Positions 1 through 7,046 of a stretch of DNA of 17,812 nucleotides are shown here, one piece after another. Numbering within the stretch: the stretch's first letter is position 1; each line of letters starts with the position of its first letter. The notes under the pieces were generated by a model that did no database searches, was not told the DNA's origin, and saw only the letters and a program-made list of their open reading frames with translations. This DNA comes from CAZJGG01 sp964545475 (GTDB taxonomy: Bacteria; Bacillota; Clostridia; Lachnospirales; JAISER01), in NCBI GenBank assembly GCA_964545475.1, contig CAZJGG010000060.1:1-17812 (forward strand). The letters run 5' to 3'. The translations under genes and the position numbers were made by a program.

Positions 1-52
1 CCTTGAAATGGGTCATGCACTGTGCTAGAATTTAATAAAAGGGGGATGTTTT
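1..52 (+). other. 3' end of upstream gene region and pylB ribosome binding site
   Basis: This short stretch lies before pylB. An AAAAGGGGGA ribosome binding site at about 37-46 sits 7-8 bases before the pylB ATG. Two frames are open from the window edge: one ends in TAG at 26-28 and another in TAATAA at 33-38. There are too few codons to identify an upstream gene. No promoter is visible, so pylB is probably transcribed from upstream together with other genes. Confidence 0.4.
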
Positions 53-1036
53 ATGAACCGAGAAGACATAATAAGCATTTTAAAAATAACAGATGAAAAC
101 GAGCTTGAGAAGGTTTTTAAGAAAGCTGAAGATGCAAGGGAAAAACATTTTAAAAACAACATTTTCATATACGGTTTCGTATATTTTTCTACATACTGCA
201 AAAATCACTGCAACTTTTGTTATTTCAGAAACAAAAATGAAATTTCCCGGTACAGAAAAGGCTATGAGGAAATTGTTGATATAAGCCTGAGGCTTGCTGA
301 ATCCGGCGTAAATTTAGTGGATTTAACTATGGGCGAGGATTCTTTTTTTATAGATGAAAATTTTGAGACTATTTTCAAAGCAATTGATACAATTAAGAAA
401 GAAGCAGACGTTAAAGTAATGTTTTCTCCCGGGCTTGCAAGCCTTGAATTAATAGACAAAATGGCTGTTCATGGCGTGGATTTTTATGCGCTGTATCAGG
501 AAACCCACAATAAGGAACTTTTTAAAAAGCTACGTGCCGGGCAGGATTATGACCAGCGTATGGACGCCAAATTATACGCAAAGGGTAAAGGAATAAATAT
601 TGAAGAAGGCATTTTAGCTGGGGTAGGGGAAAGCCTTGAAGACATTGCGGATTCACTTTTGGAAATGAAAAGAATCGGCGCAAAACAAATGCGTGTTATG
701 AGCTTTATCCCTCATATAGGAACGCCGATGGAATCAACGCCTACCCCTGAGCGTTCTTTGGAGCTTAAAATAATTGCTTTAATGCGGCTTTTATGCCCGG
801 ATTCTCTTATTCCGGCATCCCTTGACGTTGATGGAATAGAGGGGCTTACCGTGCGCATTAAAGCCGGGGCAAACGTTGTTACCTCAATAATCCCTCCTAA
901 GTCCGGCCTTTCCGGTGTTGCCCAAACAGGGGAGGAGCTGGAAAGAACAGGCAGGACAGTAGCTGAGGTTACACTCATATTAAACGGTCTTGGCTTGAAG
1001 CCTGCATCAAATGAACTTTACAAAAGCTTTTTATAA
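53..1036 (+). CDS. pylB: 3-methylornithine synthase PylB (radical SAM, pyrrolysine biosynthesis)
   Basis: PylB isomerises L-lysine to (3R)-3-methyl-D-ornithine, the first step of pyrrolysine synthesis, and is a cytosolic radical SAM enzyme. The 327-residue product has the CxxxCxxC iron-sulfur motif at C49, C53 and C56, within YFSTYCKNHCNFCYF. Blocks I recognise from archaeal and bacterial PylB follow: VDLTMGED (about 90), FYALYQETHNKELF (about 145), RAGQ, GILAGVGES, ELKIIALMRLL, LIPASLDVDGIEG and AGANVVTSIIPP. These blocks separate it from the related BioB and HydE. Length is close to known PylB proteins (about 350). The start is set by the AAGGGGGA site just upstream. It appears to be the last gene of its operon, because 140 bases and a new promoter follow. 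PylC, PylD, PylS and tRNA-Pyl would be expected upstream, outside the window. Confidence 0.93.
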   Translation: MNREDIISILKITDENELEKVFKKAEDAREKHFKNNIFIYGFVYFSTYCKNHCNFCYFRNKNEISRYRKGYEEIVDISLRLAESGVNLVDLTMGEDSFFIDENFETIFKAIDTIKKEADVKVMFSPGLASLELIDKMAVHGVDFYALYQETHNKELFKKLRAGQDYDQRMDAKLYAKGKGINIEEGILAGVGESLEDIADSLLEMKRIGAKQMRVMSFIPHIGTPMESTPTPERSLELKIIALMRLLCPDSLIPASLDVDGIEGLTVRIKAGANVVTSIIPPKSGLSGVAQTGEELERTGRTVAEVTLILNGLGLKPASNELYKSFL

Positions 1037-1110
1037 CAAAGTTTTTTAATAAAAAATTAAATAATTATAAAAATAGCAAAAAATAAATGTTGTAAAATCA
1101 AGAAAATGGG

Positions 1111-1138
1111 TTGAAATTTTTAAAATATTTGTTATAAT
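1111..1138 (+). promoter_or_regulatory. Sigma-A type promoter of the butyryl-CoA operon
   Basis: A -35 box TTGAAA (1111-1116) and a perfect -10 box TATAAT (1133-1138) are separated by 16 bases. The next gene starts at 1177 after an AAGGAGG site (1162-1168). This is the only strong promoter seen before the six-gene block, which ends at the terminator near 6853. Confidence 0.8.
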
Positions 1139-1176
1139 TGAATAAACAGGAATATTAATATAAGGAGGCTTTTTTT

Positions 1177-1902
1177 ATGGACAGATTAAAAGATAAGGTT
1201 GCTATAGTAACAGGCGGCACAAGAGGCATCGGCAAAAGTATTGTAGATGCTTTTTTAAAAGAAGGCGTAAAGAAAATTTATACATGTGCTCGCTCTGGAT
1301 CTGATTTTGAACATCCTAATGTTACACACGTTTCGCTTGATATTACAGACAAAGCATCTGTTACCGCTTTTATTGAGAAAATTAAATCCGAAGTGGGAAC
1401 AATTGACATACTTGTTAACAACGCAGGTGTTACTAAAGATGCGATTTTACAAAAAATGACTGAAGCTGACTGGGACTATGTTATTGATATTAACTTAAAA
1501 GGCATTTTCTTTATGACTCAAGCTGTTTCACCGGTTATGCTTGAACAAGGTTACGGTTCTATTGTTAACATAACATCAGTAGTGGGAGAATATGGCAACA
1601 TTGGTCAAACAAATTATGCGGCTACAAAAGCAGGACTTATCGGCATGACGTATACATGGGCAAAAGAATTTACAAGAAAAGGCGCTCAAATTAGAACAAA
1701 CGCTATTGCACCCGGTTATATTGAAACTGAAATGGTTCTTACTGTTCCTGAAAAAATTCTTGATTCTCTCCGCCAAAAAACTCCAATGGGACGTTTGGGG
1801 AAACCGGAAGAGGTTGCAAATGCTGTTGTATTCTTAGCAAGCGACGATGCAAGTTATGTAAACGGACACGTACTTGATGTTAACGGCGGTTTAAGGCTGT
1901 AA
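1177..1902 (+). CDS. fabG: SDR-family 3-ketoacyl reductase, probably (R)-specific acetoacetyl-CoA reductase (FabG/PhaB-like)
   Basis: This is a 241-residue classical short-chain dehydrogenase of the FabG/PhaB type, cytosolic and NAD(P)H-dependent. The cofactor motif TGGTRGIG is at 12-19 and NNAG at 81-84. The catalytic set is N106, S134, Y147 and K151 (YAATK). The C-terminal DVNGGLRL is normal for the group. An Arg (R39) after the second strand suggests NADPH preference, which is inference. It opens an operon with a MaoC hydratase, bcd, etfBA and thiolase, so its likely substrate is acetoacetyl-CoA, giving (R)-3-hydroxybutyryl-CoA. Sequence alone cannot exclude the ACP-linked fatty-acid role of FabG, but no other fatty-acid gene is adjacent. 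AAGGAGG lies 8 bases before the ATG. Confidence 0.85.
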   Translation: MDRLKDKVAIVTGGTRGIGKSIVDAFLKEGVKKIYTCARSGSDFEHPNVTHVSLDITDKASVTAFIEKIKSEVGTIDILVNNAGVTKDAILQKMTEADWDYVIDINLKGIFFMTQAVSPVMLEQGYGSIVNITSVVGEYGNIGQTNYAATKAGLIGMTYTWAKEFTRKGAQIRTNAIAPGYIETEMVLTVPEKILDSLRQKTPMGRLGKPEEVANAVVFLASDDASYVNGHVLDVNGGLRL

Positions 1903-1936
1903 ACCATAAAACTATTCATTATAAGGGGGGAAAATA

Positions 1937-2344
1937 TTGAGAACATATAATGAACTAAACGTAGGCGATTCCGATTTTTTTGAAAAAACCATTACTGAAA
2001 CCGATGTTTATATGTTTGCCGGCGTAACAGGAGACTTTAACCCGGCGCACGTGAACGCCCACAAAATGGCTGGAAGCAAATTTGGAGGCAGAATCGCCCA
2101 TGGTATGCTTTCTGGTGGGCTTATTTCTGCGGCTATCGCAATGAAATTACCTGGTGAAGGAACAATTTATTTGTCCCAAGAGCTTAACTTCCTTGCGCCT
2201 GTGCGCTTTGGAGATACTATAAAAGCTGAAATTACTGTTATGGAAAAGCTGGAAAAAGGCAGAGTTAAGCTTAAAACAACATGTTACAACCAAAACGGCG
2301 ATGCCGTTGTAGACGGATGCGCTCTTGTAATTGCGCCTCGCTAA
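1937..2344 (+). CDS. MaoC-like (R)-specific enoyl-CoA hydratase (PhaJ type)
   Basis: This 135-residue hot-dog-fold protein matches the hydratase-2 motif, with FAGVTGDFNPAH at 27-38 and the catalytic pair D33 and H38, equivalent to D31/H36 of Aeromonas PhaJ. Length is typical for single-domain PhaJ. The family interconverts (R)-3-hydroxyacyl-CoA and trans-enoyl-CoA, so here it would make crotonyl-CoA from the product of the preceding SDR enzyme. The start is TTG at 1937, chosen because AAGGGGGG (1923-1930) lies 6 bases upstream and the family N-terminus begins there. The TAA stop (2342-2344) is exactly the left target duplication of a 164-bp inserted element, so the insertion left the protein unchanged. 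A Crt-type hydratase would look quite different (about 260 residues, crotonase fold). Confidence 0.87.
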   Translation: MRTYNELNVGDSDFFEKTITETDVYMFAGVTGDFNPAHVNAHKMAGSKFGGRIAHGMLSGGLISAAIAMKLPGEGTIYLSQELNFLAPVRFGDTIKAEITVMEKLEKGRVKLKTTCYNQNGDAVVDGCALVIAPR

Positions 2345-2508
2345 GAGCCTGTTCAGAATCTCGCTTTTGACGGATTTTTGAGCAAATTTTTCGAAGAGCA
2401 AGGAAGCGGAGACGACGCATATTCGGAGAATATATGCTAGGAAGCGTTGACGCAGCAATTCGGAAAATTTGCCAAAAAGACGCCAAAATGGAGATTTTGA
2501 ACAGGCTC
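2345..2508 (+). mobile_element. 164-bp MITE-like palindromic element, copy 1
   Basis: This non-coding insertion begins GAGCCTGTTCAGAATCTC and ends with the inverted counterpart, with one mismatch in 18 bases. It is flanked on both sides by TAA (2342-2344 and 2509-2511), read as a 3-bp target duplication. The arms stay roughly complementary for about 50 bases each. The centre holds a further small hairpin (GCATATTC against GAATATATGC). A second copy of the same length lies at 7628-7791 in the opposite orientation. No transposase is encoded. TIRs starting GAG and a TNA-type 3-bp duplication would fit mobilisation by an IS5-group transposase, which is inference. It sits between two co-transcribed genes and would form a large hairpin in the mRNA. 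Confidence 0.85.
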
Positions 2509-2562
2509 TAAGGCACAAAGTGCGTCTCTACTGGCTTTAATACATAATTATGGAGGATTAAA

Positions 2563-3705
2563 ATGGATTTCACATTGTCAAAAGAACATCTCTTAGTAAG
2601 AGACATGTACAAAAAATTTGTTGATAACGAAGTTAGACCTCTTGCAGAGGAAATCGACGAAGAAGAACGTTTTCCTTATGAAACGGTTGAAAAGCTTGCA
2701 AAATATGGCTTTTTAGGCATACCTTTTCCAAAAAAATACGGCGGACAAGGGGCAGACAATTTAGCTTATATTATGGCTGTTGAAGAATTGTCTAAAGCCT
2801 GCGGAACAACTGGCGTTATCGTTTCCGCTCATACTTCTCTTTGCGCAAGCCCAATTTACGAACACGGCACAGAAGAGCAAAAAATGAAATATCTTGTTCC
2901 TCTTGCTAAAGGAGAAAAAATTGGCGCATTTGGTTTAACAGAAGCAGGCGCAGGCACAGATGCTGCTATGCAGCAGACAAAAGCTGTTCTTGAAGGCGAC
3001 AATTACATATTAAACGGCACTAAAATATTTATTACAAACGCCGGAGCGGCAGACATTTACGTTATTATTGCAATGACAGACAAATCCAAAGGCACAAGAG
3101 GTTGTTCAGCGTTTATTGTTGAAAAGGACTTCCCTGGATTTAAAGTTGGCAAAAAAGAGAAAAAAATGGGTATCCGTGGTTCTGCTACATGCGAACTTAT
3201 TATGGAAAACTGTATTGTTCCTAAAGAAAATCTTCTTGGCAAAGAAGGCAAAGGTTTTAACATTGCAATGATGACTCTTGACGGCGGTCGTATCGGTATT
3301 GCTTCCCAAGCTCTCGGTATCGCAGAAGGAGCACTTGAAGAAACAGTTAAATACACAAAAGAGCGTAAACAGTTTAAGAAAAGCATTGCTTCTTTCCAAA
3401 ACTCTCAATTCCAAGTTGCGGATATGAAAACTAAAATTGAAGCTTCCAAGCTTTTGGTTTATCAGGCAGCGTGCGCAAAAGACAACAAAATGCCTTATTC
3501 CAATTTAGCGGCTATGGCAAAACTTTTCGCTTCTGAAACTTCAAGCGACGTTACAAGACGTTGCGTACAACTTTTCGGTGGTTATGGCTATACAAGGGAT
3601 TACCCGATTGAACGCATGATGCGTGATGCAAAAATTACTGAAATTTACGAAGGTACTTCCGAAGTTCAAAAAATGGTTATTGCAGCAAGTTTAGGCATGA
3701 AATAA
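2563..3705 (+). CDS. bcd: Butyryl-CoA dehydrogenase (short-chain acyl-CoA dehydrogenase)
   Basis: This is a 380-residue FAD-dependent acyl-CoA dehydrogenase of the length expected for Bcd. The family signature GAFGLTEAGAGTDA (about 126-139) covers the FAD/substrate region. The C-terminal IYEGTSEVQ carries the catalytic base E363. The EYEGTSE-type ending and position of the Glu match short-chain butyryl-CoA dehydrogenases rather than isovaleryl or long-chain enzymes. It is followed directly by etfB and etfA, the classic arrangement in which Bcd-EtfAB reduces crotonyl-CoA to butyryl-CoA and bifurcates electrons to ferredoxin. GGAGG at 2552-2556 precedes the ATG. The 218-base gap before it contains the inserted element, so in a single transcript this gene lies behind a large hairpin. 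Confidence 0.93.
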   Translation: MDFTLSKEHLLVRDMYKKFVDNEVRPLAEEIDEEERFPYETVEKLAKYGFLGIPFPKKYGGQGADNLAYIMAVEELSKACGTTGVIVSAHTSLCASPIYEHGTEEQKMKYLVPLAKGEKIGAFGLTEAGAGTDAAMQQTKAVLEGDNYILNGTKIFITNAGAADIYVIIAMTDKSKGTRGCSAFIVEKDFPGFKVGKKEKKMGIRGSATCELIMENCIVPKENLLGKEGKGFNIAMMTLDGGRIGIASQALGIAEGALEETVKYTKERKQFKKSIASFQNSQFQVADMKTKIEASKLLVYQAACAKDNKMPYSNLAAMAKLFASETSSDVTRRCVQLFGGYGYTRDYPIERMMRDAKITEIYEGTSEVQKMVIAASLGMK

Positions 3706-3729
3706 TACTTTATAAGGAGAAATTTTGCT

Positions 3730-4521
3730 ATGGATATAGTTGTATGCATAAAACAAGTACCGGACACAAACGAAGTAATGCTTGACCCTGTTACAGGCAC
3801 GCTTATTCGAGACGGCGTTCCGAGTATTATAAATCCAGACGACAAGGCGGCTATTGAAGCGGCTCTTACAATAAAAGAACAAATTGGCGGCAAAGTAACT
3901 GTTATAAGCATGGGGCCTCCTCAAGCAGACGTTGCTCTTCGTGAAGCTCTCGCTATGGGCGCTGACGATGCTATTTTACTATCCGACAGAGCTTTCGGTG
4001 GCGCAGACACTTGGGCTACTTCCTCAACTTTAGCGGCAGCAATTAAAAAAATACCTTACGATTTAATAATCGCAGGCAGACAGGCTATTGACGGCGATAC
4101 AGCACAAGTTGGCTCTCAAATTGCAGAGCATTTGCAAATTCCACAAATTAGCTACGTTGAAGCTATTGAAGTAAAAGAAGACAAATTAATTATTAAAAGA
4201 CAATTTGAGGATAGATACCACTTAATTGAAGTAAAGCCCCCTGTTTTACTTACAACATTGTCGGAGCTTAACAAACCTCGTTACATGACGGTTGAAGGCG
4301 TTTTTGATGCTTACAGAGAAAGGTCTGTTAGGGTTTGGGGCTTTGAAAACATTAAAGACACAGTGGACCAAGCGAACTTAGGTCTTAAAGGTTCGCCGAC
4401 AAAAGTTAAAAAATCGTTTACAAAAAGCCTTAAATCACAAGGCTCTGTACACGAGGTTGAAGCAGACGAGGCAGTTGAAATCATCATGAACAAACTGCTT
4501 GAAAAGTATATTATTTCATAA
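3730..4521 (+). CDS. etfB: Electron transfer flavoprotein beta subunit, EtfB
   Basis: This 263-residue protein opens with MDIVVCIKQVPDT, the typical EtfB start. It carries the AGRQAIDGDTAQVG flavin-binding block at about 115-128, the site that holds the bifurcating flavin in anaerobic EtfB. With EtfA it forms a soluble heterodimer binding two FADs that accepts electrons from NADH and passes them to Bcd and to ferredoxin or flavodoxin. A bifurcating role is inferred from the bcd-etfB-etfA context and the anaerobic gene set. AAGGAG at about 3714-3719 precedes the ATG. Its TAA stop overlaps the ribosome binding site of etfA. Confidence 0.94.
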   Translation: MDIVVCIKQVPDTNEVMLDPVTGTLIRDGVPSIINPDDKAAIEAALTIKEQIGGKVTVISMGPPQADVALREALAMGADDAILLSDRAFGGADTWATSSTLAAAIKKIPYDLIIAGRQAIDGDTAQVGSQIAEHLQIPQISYVEAIEVKEDKLIIKRQFEDRYHLIEVKPPVLLTTLSELNKPRYMTVEGVFDAYRERSVRVWGFENIKDTVDQANLGLKGSPTKVKKSFTKSLKSQGSVHEVEADEAVEIIMNKLLEKYIIS

Positions 4522-4534
4522 AGGGGCTTTTAAG

Positions 4535-5554
4535 ATGGGCAAAGAAAATGTTAGTGATGTATTCGTTTTTGTAGAACAAAGAGATGCACATATTCAAAAA
4601 GTTTCATTTGAGCTTATTGGCAAAGCAAAAGAGCTTGCAGACACATTAAAACAAAAAGTTTACGGCGTACTCTTAGGTTATGGCGTAAAAGATTTAGCTA
4701 AAGACTTAATTGCGGCTGGCTGTGACGAAGTTTTAGTTGTTGACAATGAAATTTTAAAAGACTATATAACAGAGCCATACACTAAGGCTTTACATAAAAT
4801 CATAATGGACTATAAACCAGAATTTTTCTTGTTCGGCGCAACAGCAATCGGCCGTGACCTTGCTCCAAGAACTTCTGCAAGAGTTCACACAGGGCTTACA
4901 GCTGACTGTACAAGCCTTGCAATTGAAGAAGAAACAAACCTTTTATTAATGACACGTCCTGCTTTTGGCGGCAATATTATGGCTACAATTGTATGTACAG
5001 ATTATCGCCCACAAATGGCGACTGTTCGCCCAGGGGTTATGAAAGCTCTCACTAGAGATTACAACAGAGCCGGAAACATTGAAATTGTCGAAATTCCTTT
5101 TGAAGAAAGCGACAGAAACGTTAAAATTTTGGAAATACTTAAAGAAGAGAAAAAACGTGTAGATATTACAGAAGCAAAAGTTCTAGTTTCCGGCGGTCGT
5201 GGTATGGGTGCGCCTGAAAACTTCTCTATTCTTCATGGTTTGGCAAACGAGCTTGGCGCTGAAGTTTCTTCTTCAAGAGCGGCTGTTGACGCATGCTGGA
5301 TGGAAAAAGACAGACAAGTTGGCCAAACAGGCAAAACTGTTCGCCCGGATCTTTATTTTGCTTGCGGTATTTCCGGAGCAATCCAACACGTTGCCGGAAT
5401 GGAAGGGTCAGATTTAATTATTGCTATTAACAAAAACTCAACTGCTCCAATTTTTGACGTTGCTGACTTAGGCATTGTTGGAGATGTTAACGTAATTGTT
5501 CCAAAGCTTACAGAAGCCTTGAAAAAGTTTAAAAAAGAAAGACAAATTGATTAA
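4535..5554 (+). CDS. etfA: Electron transfer flavoprotein alpha subunit, EtfA
   Basis: This 339-residue partner of EtfB has an N-terminal alpha/beta domain and a C-terminal FAD domain. The FAD-contact motifs are SGGRGMG (219-225), GQTGKTVRPDLY (263-274) and the ISGAIQH segment (about 279-285). I chose ATG 4535 rather than the in-frame ATG at 4499. The site AAGGGG (4521-4526) lies 8 bases before 4535, and the 12 extra residues would overlap etfB and are not typical of the family. In the complex it carries the electron-shuttling FAD that docks on Bcd. The gene is 13 bases downstream of etfB, so translation is likely coupled. Confidence 0.93.
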   Translation: MGKENVSDVFVFVEQRDAHIQKVSFELIGKAKELADTLKQKVYGVLLGYGVKDLAKDLIAAGCDEVLVVDNEILKDYITEPYTKALHKIIMDYKPEFFLFGATAIGRDLAPRTSARVHTGLTADCTSLAIEEETNLLLMTRPAFGGNIMATIVCTDYRPQMATVRPGVMKALTRDYNRAGNIEIVEIPFEESDRNVKILEILKEEKKRVDITEAKVLVSGGRGMGAPENFSILHGLANELGAEVSSSRAAVDACWMEKDRQVGQTGKTVRPDLYFACGISGAIQHVAGMEGSDLIIAINKNSTAPIFDVADLGIVGDVNVIVPKLTEALKKFKKERQID

Positions 5555-5611
5555 GAACCTGTATTAATTGATTTTTATTGTCAAAAAAATATGGAAAGGT
5601 AAGGGATTAAA

Positions 5612-6790
5612 ATGAGAGAAATAGTTATTGCAAGTGCGGCCAGAACAGCTATTGGCAATTACGGCGGAGGGCTTAAAGGTTTATCTGCTGTAGAACTTGG
5701 AAAAATTGCCGGTGCAGAAGCATTAAAACGTGCAGGAGTTTCACCGGATCTTGTTGATGAAGTTATTTTTGGGCTGGTTCTTCCGGCTGGTCTTGGGCAA
5801 AACCCGGCAAGACAAATTGCAATGAACATTGGTATTCCTTACAGCGTTCCGTCTATGACAATAAATAAAGTATGCGGCTCAGGTTTAAAGGCGGTTACAT
5901 TGGCGGCTCAAGCAATTGCTGCAGGAGACTGCGACATAGTTTTGGCTGGTGGCGCAGAAAGCATGTCCAATGCGCCATATGCTGTAGACAGTGCTCGTTG
6001 GGGCGCACGCATGGGCGACTCTAAAATGGTTGACACAATGATTAACGATGGTCTTACAGACGCATTTAACAACTACCACATGGGTATTACTGCCGAGAAC
6101 ATAGCGGCTGAAAAAGGCATAACAAAAGAAATGCAGGACGAATTTGCCGCAAAAAGCCAAAACAAAGCGGAAGCGGCAATTAAAGCAGGAAAATTTAAAG
6201 ATGAAATCGTTCCTGTTGTTATTCCTCAAAGAAAAGGCGACCCAATAGTATTCGACACTGACGAATTTCCACGCTTCGGTACAACACCTGAAAAACTTGC
6301 CGGCTTAAAACCAGCCTTTAAAAAAGACGGCACAGTTTCCGCAGGGAACGCTTCCGGCTTAAATGACGGCGCAGCGGCTTTAGTTGTAATGAGTAAAGAA
6401 AAAGCAGACGAACTGGGTATTAAACCTATTGCTACAATAGTTTCATACGCTTCGGCAGGGGTTAAGCCAGAGACAATGGGGTATGGTCCTATTTTCTCTT
6501 CACAGGCTGCTCTTAAAAAAGCCGGAATGACAGTAAACGACCTTGACTTAATTGAAGCTAATGAAGCTTTTGCGGCTCAATCAATTGCCGTAGTTCAAGA
6601 TTTATGTCTTGACCCTGCTAAAGTTAACGTAAACGGCGGTGCTATAGCTTTAGGGCATCCCATCGGCGCTTCCGGCGCAAGGGTTTTAGTTACCCTTCTT
6701 TACGAAATGCAAAAAACCGAAGCCAAAACAGGTCTTGCAACCCTTTGCATTGGCGGTGGGCAAGGCATATCAATAATTGTAAGAAAATAG
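5612..6790 (+). CDS. thlA: Acetyl-CoA C-acetyltransferase (thiolase)
   Basis: This 392-residue biosynthetic-type thiolase condenses two acetyl-CoA to acetoacetyl-CoA, the entry step of the butyrate route. The acyl-accepting cysteine is C88 in KVCGSGLKAV. The catalytic histidine is H349 in GHPIGASGAR, and the proton-donor cysteine is C379 in CIGGGQG. NEAFAAQ is also present. Length equals that of ThlA and PhaA. It closes the operon: a strong terminator follows within 20 bases. The stop codon is TAG, notable next to pylB, but the C-terminus ends where thiolases normally end, so termination is expected. AAGGTAAGGG lies just before the ATG. Confidence 0.94.
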   Translation: MREIVIASAARTAIGNYGGGLKGLSAVELGKIAGAEALKRAGVSPDLVDEVIFGLVLPAGLGQNPARQIAMNIGIPYSVPSMTINKVCGSGLKAVTLAAQAIAAGDCDIVLAGGAESMSNAPYAVDSARWGARMGDSKMVDTMINDGLTDAFNNYHMGITAENIAAEKGITKEMQDEFAAKSQNKAEAAIKAGKFKDEIVPVVIPQRKGDPIVFDTDEFPRFGTTPEKLAGLKPAFKKDGTVSAGNASGLNDGAAALVVMSKEKADELGIKPIATIVSYASAGVKPETMGYGPIFSSQAALKKAGMTVNDLDLIEANEAFAAQSIAVVQDLCLDPAKVNVNGGAIALGHPIGASGARVLVTLLYEMQKTEAKTGLATLCIGGGQGISIIVRK

Positions 6791-6806
6791 AAATATGTAA
6801 TCTGTA

Positions 6807-6853
6807 GAAAAACGCCCTTAAACATGGTATTATTTGTTTAGGGGCGTTTTTTA
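6807..6853 (+). terminator. Rho-independent terminator of the butyryl-CoA operon
   Basis: A stem pairing AAAACGCCC-TTAAACA with TGTTTA-GGGGCGTTTT surrounds a loop of about 11 bases and is followed by a T run. It begins 16 bases after the thiolase stop. Confidence 0.88.
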
Positions 6854-7040
6854 AAGCCTCAAATTCCTGCAGGCGATCCTATTCGCCTATATTCTATGTA
6901 AGAATCGTTAAGTATTTTTAAAAGGAGTAAAATCAAAATAGTTATTACTTTTCAGACTATCATGGTAATGAGTCCTCCTTTAAGAACCTGCACTACTTAC
7001 ATGTTCAATCAAATTGTAGGATTTTTATATTAAGGGGGAT
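6854..7040. other. Structured intergenic region before the broken methyltransferase
   Basis: No coding sequence is seen. There is a small hairpin (AGGCGA 6871-6876 with TCGCCT 6883-6888) and a longer inverted pair (TTAAAAGGAG 6918-6927 with CTCCTTTAA 6975-6983). It may be a leader or a remnant of another repeat. I do not recognise it as a known riboswitch. Confidence 0.4.
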
Positions 7041-7046
7041 ATGCAA

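Noticed and set aside
2..52. TAG at 26-28 in the frame of pylB, which could be read as pyrrolysine and fuse an upstream peptide to PylB
   Set aside because: PylB has its own well-placed ribosome binding site and a normal N-terminus, and only eight codons before the TAG are visible. There is no support for readthrough.
2147..2518. Open frames on the minus strand over the hydratase end and the element (also 2271-2486)
   Set aside because: Their resemblance to the tail of the frame at 7626-7769 (QIFRIAAS, KICSKI) comes only from both being translations of the same non-coding repeat.
4499..4534. Earlier ATG for EtfA overlapping etfB
   Set aside because: It has no ribosome binding site at the right distance, while ATG 4535 does, and the extra 12 residues do not fit the family.
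6788..6850. Pyrrolysine extension of the thiolase through its TAG stop
   Set aside because: The protein is full length without it, a terminator hairpin follows directly, and a second in-frame TAG comes soon after.
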